Positions 42,749-53,289 of a stretch of DNA of 64,000 bases are shown piece after piece. Position 1 is the first letter of the stretch; the number at the start of each line of letters is the position of its first letter. The notes under the pieces were generated by a model, which was not told the DNA's origin, ran no database searches, and saw only the letters and a program-made list of their open reading frames with translations. Source of the stretch: Gautieria morchelliformis (lineage: Eukaryota > Basidiomycota > Agaricomycetes > Gomphales > Gomphaceae); the NCBI GenBank assembly GCA_015179125.1, contig WHVA01000192.1, positions 124,001 through 188,000 of the forward strand, in the 5' to 3' direction. Both the position numbers and the translations under genes were made by a program.

Positions 42749-44551
42749 ATGAGTAAAATCGTGTTCGGTATGAACGTGTTTCTTTGAGCTGCTTAGATGT
42801 ACTAAGACTTCCATCAGTGGGCAATGTGCTGTTTGACAAATGTGAGAACGAAATGATTGAGATCTTTCAATGTGTGGGGCATGTCATCGGGTTCAGGTTT
42901 GTCTGTGATACATAAGCTTGAGCCACTAAATCTCCAGCTACTGATTTTGTCTTTTGTTGGGTTTTATGATGTACTAGACTGGTCTTTGATCGAGAGACGG
43001 GCAGGTCATGGGGATTCGGGTTTTGCAAGTTTGCAGGTAAGTGCATAATTGGATTACCTTAACTTTTGGCAATGTGCTTTCATGGCCCAAAACATGCGCC
43101 ATGTTAAATATCTGCTTTGATAACGGCTTTCCCCCTGACACAGACCATGAGACAGCTGACACTGCTGTACGACACCTGAATGATGTCCCGTGTTCCAGGC
43201 GGCACCTTCGCATTGTCCTGGCGGAGAGCGACCCATACGCTGAGGGAAAAAGCACAATGCACGGAGAGTTGATAGATGATACCACTGGTGCGAACATCTG
43301 GACACTCTGACTTTCCCTGTTTCTAAGCCAAGGTTGCAGGAGGGAGGGGTGGTCAAGGTGAGAGTCGACCTAAGAGACATCATGCTGGGCATGTGGGAAC
43401 AACGGTGCGTGGAGGCCTGGGAGATGAAACCCCTCAGGTTGAAGGTTGGAGGGGTCGCCAAAGTGAGAGTCGACCTGAAAGAGATCGTGCTGGGGTTGAA
43501 CGTGATGGTCGACGTGGCCGAGATCGTCATGTCAGATTCATTCTGGCAGAGCAGGATGGGGAGGTGGGCACACGTTCCCCAGGGGCCACGGGTAACAGAA
43601 GTGCCTTGGATACTTGGCTCACCGGTCTGCCGCAAGGCCGGCCTCTGCCTGCTGGCATGAACTGCTTGGACGTGATTTCGGCAACCATTGCCAGCATTGA
43701 TCTGGGCCAGATGATGGAGATTCTGGAATGCATGAAAGTGGGTCCCAAATATACACAGATATACGGTGGCTAAACCGCTCCTCCAAGACGTTGATCATGG
43801 AGCACCCAGAGCACGCCCATGCGCTGTTGTGCGCATATCCTCAGCTGGCGTACATGCTATTCCAAGTGCTGCTGGTGCACAGGATTGTGCCTCCTGAGAT
43901 TCTCCAGGTGGGTCTTCTTGCACTGATGATAATTGTAATTTTGGGCTTAATTTCACCCCCAGAAGGACATGGCTGCCAGAAGCTTGGGGCCAAATGCAGC
44001 TGGCAGTGTGCCCGGGCCGGATAGGGTGCCTGCGGCCCCAGTGTGGCAGCCCCACACACATGGCGGCACCACCACGAGCACTTTTGCTCTTCCGCATAGG
44101 ATACCTGACACCCCCAAGAGACAGCTCATCACATGGCTGCGCCCTCCTGGCCACCAATGGGTAACTGCACCCCGCCTGCACACCCCAGCCAAACCCACTA
44201 CCAAGCGCCAGGACCTAGTGGCCCATGGCACCCTGCACCAACGACTGGGGCATTGGCCATGCAGAGGGTGGTTGAGGCGAATGCTATGGACAGCATCATA
44301 GCACGGGCCCAACATGTAAGCACTTGGGGGTGACAATGTTTGTCCATGTCCTAACTGTGACTCCCTGGGTAGGCTGTGAGGGTATTGCAGATACTGCAAG
44401 TATTGGATGATCAAATGTGCTCCTTGCCCCGTTCCGAACGGGATGTCATCCAAAGGGTGGTAAGTGTCTTCATTTATACCATCGTGTACGCTTGCAACAA
44501 TTGCATCAGCGCGATGAATTCCAAGGCCCCGGCAGCCCCAGGAACCCGTAG
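42749..44551 (+). CDS. Cleavage stimulation factor 64-kDa subunit homologue (CstF-64/Rna15-like)
   Basis: Nuclear mRNA 3'-end processing factor: the RRM binds the U/GU-rich element and the hinge binds CstF-77/Rna14. Exons: 42,749-42,767; 42,818-42,896; 42,978-43,036; 43,144-43,287; 43,340-43,737; 43,788-43,907; from 43,963; ending 44,315; 44,373-44,459; 44,510-44,551. Introns are 50-107 bp with GT..AG. The RRM starts with MSKIVFVGNVLFDK (RNP2 VFVGNV) and carries LVFDRETGRSWGFGFCKFA (RNP1). An Arg/Gly-rich linker follows, then PLPAGMNCLDVISATIASID. The hinge is EHPEHAHALLCAYPQLAYML and LVHRIVPPEILQ. The C-terminal monkeytail-type helices are ILQVLDDQMCSLPRSERDV, ending DEFQGPGSPRNP. Splicing between 43,963 and 44,220 is not resolved, since the frame must change there. 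The start ATG is chosen because the first intron joins it to the RRM in frame. No stop occurs in the resolved exons, so the gene may be functional. Confidence 0.85.
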
Positions 44552-44607
44552 ACTCAAGTAGGCCCAATATGTGTGGAGTACTGACACTGTAGGAAGAGTG
44601 GGCACTT

Positions 44608-44640
44608 AAAATAAGTACTTTTTGCACTAGTACTTATTTT
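44608..44640. repeat. Perfect 12-bp-stem hairpin downstream of CstF-64
   Basis: AAAATAAGTACT pairs exactly with AGTACTTATTTT across nine bases, 57 bp after the stop codon. It could affect the 3' UTR of the gene, or be one of the AAGTACTT-type hairpins seen elsewhere in the window. Confidence 0.85.
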
Positions 44641-46736
44641 CATTAGCTTTTTGCACCCCAAAATCAGTGTCAAGGAAATCATTTTAGCCACCACAAAAAT
44701 TAAGTACATTTGGGCATTTAAACTAAGCTACCCAATTTGAGCCTGGCGGCTTATGGACACGATAGGCATGATGGTATCCTACAAAATTTGCTAGTGTAAG
44801 GTGAGCGAAATTTGTCAAGCCATTTCAGCGTCCGACACTTGATGTATTGTAACTCCTTCTCTCACCACCACCACCACAAGTTACCCTCATTGTCTATGAT
44901 ACTTGCCCTCTATCTCAGCCAACATGTCGTTGATCAGATCATTGAGCAAGGAACGAAGAAAATGTGGAGTATGTCACCATTTTGATGTACTCGTGATTTC
45001 CGCTCAAAACCCACTTTACACATATCCAAGGGCTATTTCAGTCTAGGATCGCTCAGGGTGTCAATCCAAATAGTGTACTCAAGTCTCTCCATCAATGTAC
45101 CTAAGTGACGTTTTCATCTAACTTTGCCATGCATATACTCAACTAGGACTAAGCCCCTCCTGGGCCGCATGCTTCCGGAAGTACACATTCTTCTGGCACC
45201 ATGCGTGAGGACCTGGAACCCAAGGAGTTTCAAAGTGCTTCAGAGGATGAACTCACACCACCCTTTCTCATTACTCGTCCGACATCTCTGCAAACATGGC
45301 AAGGCGAGGGAGGAAGCAGCCCACGGTAACACTGGCACGATGGACTCAGAATTTGAGGAAGAAGATGATAGCAAGGACAAGTGCCAGCCCCCCCCCCTCC
45401 CCATGTTGGCAGCGATGTCCCCATTGCAAAAGTCCGTATTTATTCTTTTATATTTATTATTATTTTACTCGTTCACTGGGTCACTTGAAGATTTTGAAGG
45501 CTAACCAAGAGGCAGAGACAAACGCCAGGTGGCCCCACATGTCATCAGCGATGTCCCCATTGTAAAAGTCCGTTTTATTATTATTATTATATATATGACT
45601 GCTAAGATCGTTGTAGGACAAGTTCTCTAGCAAGAGCAAAGTGCGGCCGGATCACAACTTCACTGTTCTTGAGAATCACCAGCCAGTCACTGGAGACATT
45701 GGATCTCAGGACCTCCAACGAACCCTCCAAAGGCAAGAAGAAGGAATCTGTTGCCATGACCGCCAGCATGGCCTCCTCGAAGAAGGTTTGGAGCATCAAG
45801 AGGAAGAAGCCTGTCGAGGATACCAATGACGATCATCCTGTACTGGTGTGTCTAGGTTGACTTATTATTATTTTTACTGACACAAAGCTTAGCCTATACG
45901 CTACAAGATGGTTGAATCAATCCCAGTGGTGCATCTGTATTCATGTCTAATGAGTCTACATATCTAACAACTTACTTGATGCCGGCCAAGGGCAAGGCCG
46001 CTACGAATGTCTCATGGCTTTGCAGTAGCGTGATAATCACCTGATAGGACTGTGTCTGGGCCTGGGGCAAGAGACTAACGAGAAGCTGCAAGCGCAATGC
46101 GAGAGGCATGATCGATTGGAGATAGGTGATGATGTCCCAAGTCCCTATTGTGGTTTGTAAACTCCATAAGCCTGACGTCATGTCAGTATGCTGGGCTGGA
46201 TATGCGATGAGAGCCACGTGAGATGACCCCTGCGAAATACATGGCTAGTTACTTTGCTAGTTATCATGTACACTAGTGAATACGTATGCAGTAGCTGATA
46301 TGTCCACCAGCGATGCGCTGCGTCGCCAAATTCCACACCTTAGCAGGTCATGATGGGTAGGGGTTGAGAGGGCGACGGCTGTGTTGTGTGAGTGCGGTGT
46401 GAGGGTTGACGTGGGATGAAGCAAGGAGAGCAAAGTCAGGTGCATGAGAGGTTGTGACATCAGGCATGAACACACAGCCTATGCATCCATAATACGAGCG
46501 GGACAGCCCCAAGGTGTTTCACGGTTCAGCCATATGCATAATTGTGCAGCACATCGAGCTGCTGTTTAACCGTGGTGGACACAACCTATATACATAGGCC
46601 AACCAGTACATCATGTAACTCAGACATGGGTTGGTTTGGAGGAGTGACTTCAGAAGGGTGGCACGCAGCACTCGCCGTGATAGAATAGTAAATAATTCGC
46701 TCTAAATATATATATATATATAGACAGAGAAGTGGG
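44641..46736. other. Possible exons of unrecognised genes
   Basis: Two pieces have some coding character. On the plus strand, 45,660-45,846 reads KGKKKESVAMTASMASSKKV and KRKKPVEDTNDDHPVL up to GTGTGT. On the minus strand, about 46,160 to 45,977 reads WDIITYLQSIMPLALRLQLL and QSYQVIITLLQSHETFVAAL up to GTAAGT. Neither belongs to a family I recognise, and no partner exons were found. A ~30-bp phrase (GATGTCCCCATTG.AAAAGTCCG) is repeated at 45,414 and 45,549, and a TA microsatellite lies at 46,707-46,720. Confidence 0.3.
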
Positions 46737-47500
46737 TTGGTGACATTGGATTTGAAGAAACTGTTGGGACGAGAAGGAGGATCGCTTTCTTCCAAGGAAG
46801 ATCGTTTTCTTCCAAGCATGAACTTTCCTTTCTGGGGCACAGGGGATCACGGGCGAATGGCGGATCCCGTGGGCACGGCATATTTCGACGTCGGATCTAT
46901 AGTCGGCACATGTAGGAGGGGTCGGGAGTGGCAGGAAAGTTCAGACAACAGTGGAGTGTAGATGCATTTCCCAGAGGCGGCATGACACTTCACGAAATAT
47001 ATAGCTGTTACTCTGTCGTTCAGTAGATATGTCCATAACAGATGGCTGACCCATGTGTATTCACCAGAGAGATAGAGTGTTAGATGACGATTAAAGCGGC
47101 GGCTTGGGCTTGGCTCACACGGTCACAGGCTGGGCTGGGGCTCGTGAGTGGGCACATTGTCTGAGTGGATGCTAAGCCAAACTAAAAATTCTACATACTC
47201 AGATATTCCCTTGAAGTCACTCTCCCCCTACATGAGCTCACATTTACTGGAAAGGTGGATGATATTGACAGGTTTATAAACCACCTGAGGGTGTCCTGAC
47301 CTTCCTTAATTAATTCCAGCCCATGTGAAGATGACACGGCTGAATCCCATTGATCATTTTCGTCTTGAGTCCGCATTTAGAATGCGCTTGGCACCACACA
47401 GCGTGGGGATCAAAATCACCATGGTCGGGGACTCAAGCATGGGGAAGACAAGCGGGATGGGGAAGTACATCGAGCATAATTTTGGGAAGGACTGCAGTCC
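46737..47500 (+). pseudogene. Duplicated segment with Spg1/Tem1-like GTPase P-loop exon, copy 1
   Basis: At about 47,408-47,490 the plus strand codes IKITMVGDSSMGKTSGMGKY followed by IEHNFGKD. This matches the first exon of septation GTPases (KVGMVGDSQIGKTSLMVKYV in Spg1-type proteins), with the P-loop GDSSMGKT intact. The protein text after it does not continue as a GTPase in any frame I checked, so this looks like a gene fragment. Upstream sequence (TTCTGGGGCACAGGGGATCA at 46,831; GAGAGATAGAGTGTTAGATG at 47,069) recurs at 50,730-50,945 in the same order, so a block of at least 700 bp was duplicated. Confidence 0.55.
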
Positions 47501-47699
47501 CAGGAGGTGTGCAGGGTGGCGCTTGGGGTTGGGGGTTTTGGTTGAGAGGGGCCGAGAGCAAAGCAAAGGAAATATGTTGGGATTGGGGATTAGGGAAGTG
47601 GCACGGCATCCGAATAGGACTTATTGGGGGTATATATGGATTGCTAGCGGTATACAGATAGAAAAGGGATATTTACTACAGCGGGGGTCAAACATGGGG

Positions 47700-48030
47700 G
47701 GCACCGACAGGAGGGTCAATCTCTACTTGACTTGATGCCTGGACTTCCCCCTCGCCATCTATTGGCCCACCTGCCTCTACTTGGCCCCCTCCCACTACTT
47801 CCCCACGCCCATCTACTTCCCCCCAACTTGCCTATACTTTCGGCAGTGTCCCTACTTCTTGCCCCCTGCCTCTAGTTCCCCGTGGCCCTCTACTTTCAGG
47901 ACTCCCTCCACTTCTTGCCTCCCCCCCCCCCTTCTACTTCCCTGCACACATCTACTTCGCCACTGCCCTCTACTTTCAGTACCCCCTCTACTTGGCTCGC
48001 TGGGTCTACTTCTGCAGGTCCATCTACTTG
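47700..48030. repeat. Degenerate word array (CTCTACTT / ATCTACTT)
   Basis: Over about 330 bp the word TCTACTT or a close variant occurs about fifteen times, every 15-28 bp, separated by non-identical C-rich text (CCCCCTCCC, GGCCCACC, CCCCACGCC). A few copies continue near 49,495. Confidence 0.8.
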
Positions 48031-48049
48031 GCCAGCTCGCTGAATTTCG

Positions 48050-49010
48050 CCCGGTACCTGTTTTGGAACCCTTCAAGACTTTGGTGTTATTGCTGATGCC
48101 TCTGTCTATCAGAACGTGTAGTAGAATACCAGTTCAATGCAGCAGCACAACTCCGGAAATAATTTAATATTTGTACCTTGGTTGCAATCTGTGTAATAAC
48201 TAGTCCAAGTTATTACAGATAGAAGGCAATGCGTTTCTTAGCTGCACTGAACAATAAACTAAAAGAGTGTGTAGGTTCAAGGACACTATCGGGGTCAAAG
48301 AGTATTCCTTTTAATAAAGAGGGAATAGGCTCCGCAGGAGAGTTTGTAAGTGGATTGGGTCGACCAATGTCAATGCACTGCAATAACGAGAGAGTAATGT
48401 GAAGCGGCTTTCACACACAACTTGACTTGACTTGTAAAAGTCCCTGAACAGGAAAATCAACTGAACAGCTCATCTCAGGTATTGGAGTGCTAATTGACAA
48501 GAAAATTGATTGCCAACCTCACTCTGTAGAGTTTCACTCAGCGGGTTAGGCTAAGCAGTAAAGCAACTACTTAACTAAGAATAGTTACTCTAAGCAAGAG
48601 TAGTATTCTAGTTCGGGTTAGGAACTTAGGTAAGATGTGCAAGTCACACAAGTTGTATAGGACAGAAGATGGGTAGATTGATTGCTCAAAGGATGGAATG
48701 GAGGAAGAAGCTTGAGGAAGATGGAAGAAAGTGTTGGAAGGCACTGGCTGTTACCAGGTGACTCTACTATAATTCCTACCAATCAGAGCTTGATTTGTCA
48801 GGAATGACTCACTGAAAAGGGTCATGTGCCATAGCACAGCTTGGTTGAGTCATGTACTCCCGACTCACCAAGGTGTGCCTGGTTTGGTTGAGTCATTGAG
48901 GCTGTATCTCCAGATAACCATGTATTTGGCACTCAGAAGCTGAGTAAGCAGTTCTGAGCCAATTAGGGCTCTGTAGCCATAATTACTAAGAGCACTGCTT
49001 AGCACAGCTG
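48050..49010 (-). mobile_element. LTR-like sequence, copy 2 (inverted relative to copy 1)
   Basis: Reverse complement matches 41,340-42,190, most clearly over 48,054-48,292. Similarity fades outward but GGCTATGC-type repeats mark both outer ends. The pair faces each other across the CstF-64 gene about 6 kb apart. Confidence 0.55.
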
Positions 49011-50089
49011 AGCATAGCCTGGTACAGCCTAGTTGTCATGACTGACCATGATCCCCATTGTTTGGTGAAGCCAAACAGGCTGCACAGTTGCTATGGCTGC
49101 ATATAGCAACTGTTTGGGACTCAGCTGGAAATACTGAGGGAGCCATCCTGCCGGACTTGTGGGTGCTTGGGTGACCATAAGTCCGAAAATGCGGCCACCA
49201 CCGAGGTGCCTGGCGGAGTTTGAAATAGAGCGCCCGGAACAGAGTTGTGGGTGCTAGAGGATCCACAACTCTGTAATGACAGAAAAATGGTAGTTTGAGC
49301 CATGGAGACTTTGGAAAAATAAGGAAAAATATAAGATAACTAGAGGAATGTTTGAAAAGCCTTTCCCCAGTTATATTAACAGCATACAGATACTGTTAAT
49401 TCTTCAAATGTGTTTTTACATGTTGTCAAGACAAAAGGAAAAGACTAGGGCTGGTTGAACAGCCGTTCCCCTACAGTACCTGTACTGCGCATGCTCCCTC
49501 TACTTCCCCTGGGCCCGCTCTTGCCCCGCTGCATGGACCTCCCCCACTGCCTCAGCATGGGCAGGTGCACTGTGGGGGGGGACCACCGGACTTTGTGGAT
49601 ATATGTAGCCCCCGCGTTCAATATCGGCGGGGGCCGTTTGACCGGCCAAAAGGAATTCGCGGATGGCCATGCTAGAATACTTGCATGAGCTGCGGACATA
49701 AGAGAAAATACAAAGGACTGCAAAGGACTGACAGAACAGATACGCAGGCCGCGCTGAGGGTGATAGACTGTTTGGCGGTTTTGAAGGGCTTGACATGGGG
49801 CCCAAAGTCGACCAGTGCTACACAGAGGCTGCAGAGGGCGACAGAGAGCAAAATGGCTGTTTTGGTGCGGTTATGCATCGGAAAGAATTAGAGTGTCATG
49901 GCAATGAAAGAGGTGTCGAGGTGGGGGTGAATGAAGGGTTGAGAGGATGGGGAGGTGGAGGATAGCAGCGGCTGCGATGGGATGTGCGAGTGCGAACGAG
50001 ATTCAATGGGGCGCGAGACTCAGTATGTAAAGCGGTGATTTTAGGATAAAGCAGTGTTGTTTGGAGTCAAAGTCCATAGGATTTGAAGT
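49011..50089. repeat. Hairpin-bearing DNA, no convincing gene
   Basis: CAGTTGCTAT/ATAGCAACTG (49,085-49,112) and the perfect 12-bp stem ACAGAGTTGTGG/CCACAACTCTGT (49,239-49,274) stand out. Open frames near 49,450-49,890 on both strands show no domain. Confidence 0.5.
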
Positions 50090-50600
50090 AGATATGTCTG
50101 TGTCAATAGATGAGTCTTGGAGGCAAATATGTATATTGCAATAAGTGTATGATAGGTAAATATGCTAGGTAAATATGTATAATACGGTGGAGGTGTATGC
50201 TGAGGAACAGCAACGGAGAACGCGACTGAAGTGATAGAGCAGAGCATGTAAGCATGTATAGTATATTCCTTCCTACCAAAGTGTATGCTAGGTAAAAGAT
50301 GTATATTCCGGTGGAGATATATGCTGAGGGACAGAAACGAAGAACAAGACTGAAGTGATACGGCTTGGAATGTGGTGGAGTGTAAACGAGTTCACGATGG
50401 GCTTGAAAGGAGAATTGAGTAGAGGTCATGATGTAGGGATAGATAGAAGGCTATTCGAGCCAAACATGGACATTGGGATCGAAGTGTGCATGCAAAGTAA
50501 AGATGTATGCTAGATAACCATGTATATTCTGGTAGAAGTGTATTCTGATGGGCAAGCGGTCAACACAAGGTGGGGAACTGTGCACAGTTGAACTGAAACA
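50090..50600. repeat. Degenerate ~125-bp repeat, about three copies
   Basis: TATGCTAGGTAAA.ATGTATA, GGTGGAG.T.TATGCTGAGG and ACTGAAGTGATA recur at about 50,160, 50,285 and 50,505, with increasing divergence. Confidence 0.7.
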
Positions 50601-50724
50601 GAGATAAATAATGATTTGTGACATGGGCGCATGTTTGCGATGGTGTTGCTCAGCAGAATGGTGCAGGATTTCATTAAACAGAATTGGAGCAGGTTTTTGC
50701 TTCATGGTGGCGCTAGCCTTGCCC

Positions 50725-51260
50725 TTCCTTTCTGGGGCACAGGGGATCACGTGTGAACGGCAGATCCCGGGGTCACGGCGGATTTCGAACTCGGCTTATG
50801 CAATCACATCTATGGTGCACCCGAAGGCAAGTGCCCAGAAAACCACCTCATGTATTGCTGTTACTCTGTTGTTCAGTGGATATGTCTATAAACAATGGCT
50901 GAGCCATTTGTATTGACCAGAGAGATAGAGTTTTAGATGATGATTAAGCGAGTGATCACGCCATTGCCCCCAGCTGGGGTTGACTCGTCACTCACATCCT
51001 CCTAGCAGTGAGTATGTCATCCACATGCCCAAGTTTGGTTGCGGGTCACGGTGGCCGTAACTTGGCTTCCCAACCATAGCAGACAGAATGGAGGGCAAGG
51101 TATGTGGGCTATTCTGATTCACCTATGTGATTGTCAGAGGTCTCTGTCATCACACGGCATGGTGATCAAAATCACGATGGTGGGCAACTCCAGCGTGGGG
51201 AAGACAAGTGTGATGGGGAAGTGCGTTGAGCGTAATTTGGTGAGGGATTGCGGTCACAAG
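50725..51260 (+). pseudogene. Duplicated segment with Spg1/Tem1-like GTPase P-loop exon, copy 2
   Basis: IKITMVGNSSVGKTSVMGKC at about 51,165-51,225 is the counterpart of the 47.4-kb copy, with the P-loop GNSSVGKT. Flanking sequence matches too. The following frame (GHKAGRQYGYGRK) is not GTPase-like. The two copies differ at several residues, so the duplication is not recent. A complete septation GTPase would need a G3 motif (DxxG) and NKxD/TKxD, neither of which was found nearby. Confidence 0.5.
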
Positions 51261-52849
51261 GCCGGTCGACAGTACGGGTATGGCCGTAAGATGGCCGTAT
51301 TACTGGCATACGGGCTGTACGGGATATGTGTGACACTTAATATGTATTACAGCCACGGTCAATATCTAGGAATATGTTTCTTATTCACCCGGCTTCTCCC
51401 ATGGCAACTTGAGGGCTTGTTTGACCATCATTAGCATACGGATAGTGTGTGCAAGGGCAGACTGGCACGCCGCAAGGATATTATATCGCGTCCAACTGGG
51501 AAGATGCACTCCACTGCGACGGCAGACATGCAGCATATGAGTCAAAGAGCAGGTACAGTAAATAAATGAAAAAAAAAATGCGTACCAGGTATTGTCATGA
51601 TAGTGCGTGGGAGTTTGTTTGCTTCAATGGGGCATGGGGGTATGTGTCTTATACCTTGCCGGTGAAATTAAATTTTCTTGCTGACCCCGAACTACCACTC
51701 GGTATGTGAGATGATAGCATTTATTTCTAAACCATGGACTCTGAGGGGTCGATGCCGATAACAAGGCCAAAGAATGTTAGTTGGGCTGTGCCTGAACTTC
51801 ATGGAAGTGCATATGAGCACATAGTGGGGTGATATACGATTCATATAGGGTTCGCATGGACTTTTCAACCCTCCATATAGAGTGAGATAATCGCTAGACA
51901 GAGAGTATTTACCTGTGCCACACTGAAGGTCTACTGCGAGCTCCCACTGGGAATGGTTGCTGCGCCAATGATATGCATACACGAATTTGTACACACACCA
52001 TGCACCGTCCCTGCACATGGCATCAGAGCATCCAGACCCATGGGGAGGAGATCAACGACCACGAGGAGCGTGTCCGCGTGGGACCTGCAGAGGTATTCAA
52101 GGGGCAGCAGGAAGGTGGTCAGACTTGGGAGTACGCACGTGAGCACGGGAAGGGTGCGGCGGCGAGTGCGTGGGCGCCGGGACCAGGGGGCATGAAGAGG
52201 AATGCCAGGAGGTGCATGCAGTAGACGGCAAAGTGTATAGTGGGAAGTGTTGGGTAGCACAAACTTGGTGCACGGGTACTTATGTAGTATTAGGCAATGT
52301 TTGAAGCATAGTTACCTTACATAACTGCGTCACTGTCATACAATCAGATATGCTCCAGTGAGCGACGGTATGGGTACGGCACTGTAAGTACGGTTAGTAC
52401 GGGTATGGTGCTGAGCCCTACGGGTCCATGCACCGCTGACACAGGACCAAAAAATGTTAATCAAAATTGACCTGATGGGCATGTTTCTTACTGACGCATA
52501 AGTCACACACGTGGAGTGGACCATGGGTTTACCTGAGCAATGATGCCATCGAAACCAGCCAATGATGTTATTCAAAATTTGCTGGATGAGCGTTTGTTAC
52601 TGAGACATTGTGTCAGGAGAACACCTCCTGATAAACACCTGGAGATACAGAAGTAGGGATGGCAGCTTGGATTTGAAGAAACCGATGGGAGGAGCAGAGG
52701 AGGTGTATGATTTGGTGGTACCGCAGGCAAGTATTGGCCATTCCATTCTGGAGCAGGGAGGTTCTGCAAACAAGACAGAGAACGATGGGTGGTGCGTTAT
52801 TTATGAGATGCTACAGATGACCTGGTAAGTGTCCTGGAGGATGATTATA
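51261..52849. other. No convincing gene
   Basis: Open frames around 51,950-52,260 on both strands and near 52,610-52,828 are short. The latter includes GSLDLKKPMGG, resembling VTLDLKKLLGREGG at 46,740, so another diverged copy of the 46.7/50.7-kb segment may be present. No family recognised. Confidence 0.35.
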
Positions 52850-53235
52850 TATAAGGCCATATGTGGATGCCCTGGATTTGGAAAGCCCATATTTGGAAAT
52901 GAAGGGTTAAGGGTCCACATTGAGAATAGCCAAATGAGGATGGGCTGAATTGGGACCTAGATTGGGATGCACTGCAATTGGAAGGCATAGAGTTGGAATT
53001 CAATGGGAGCAGTGCAGATTTGGATGCCCTGATTTGGATGCACCGGATGGGGAAGACATTGATTTGGGAGTGAATGGTCGTGGTACGGATTTGGAAAGCA
53101 CGGGTTTGGATGCCAAAATTGGGATGGCCTGGATTTGGAAGGCCATAGAGTTGGAAGTGAATGGAATCCGAATTGGGACCTGGATTGGGATGGACTGCAA
53201 TCAGAAGGCATAGAGTTGGAATGTAGTAGACAGGA
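52850..53235. repeat. Degenerate word array (GGATTTGGAA / ATTGGGA)
   Basis: About 20 occurrences of GATTTGGA, TTTGGA or ATTGGGA in 385 bp at intervals of 10-25 bp. Longer words recur twice (GGAAGGCATAGAGTTGGAA; GACCT.GATTGGGATG.ACTGCAAT). No gene. Confidence 0.8.
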
Positions 53236-53289
53236 ATTATAGGCAGTAGGTATGGGCTTGTTGCTCAAAAGAATAGACTAGAAATTAAT

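Noticed and set aside
47325-47735. 136-residue GTPase as a complete small G protein
   Set aside because: Only the P-loop segment is GTPase-like. The rest has no switch II DxxG or NKxD motif and reads as low-complexity Gly/Trp-rich sequence.
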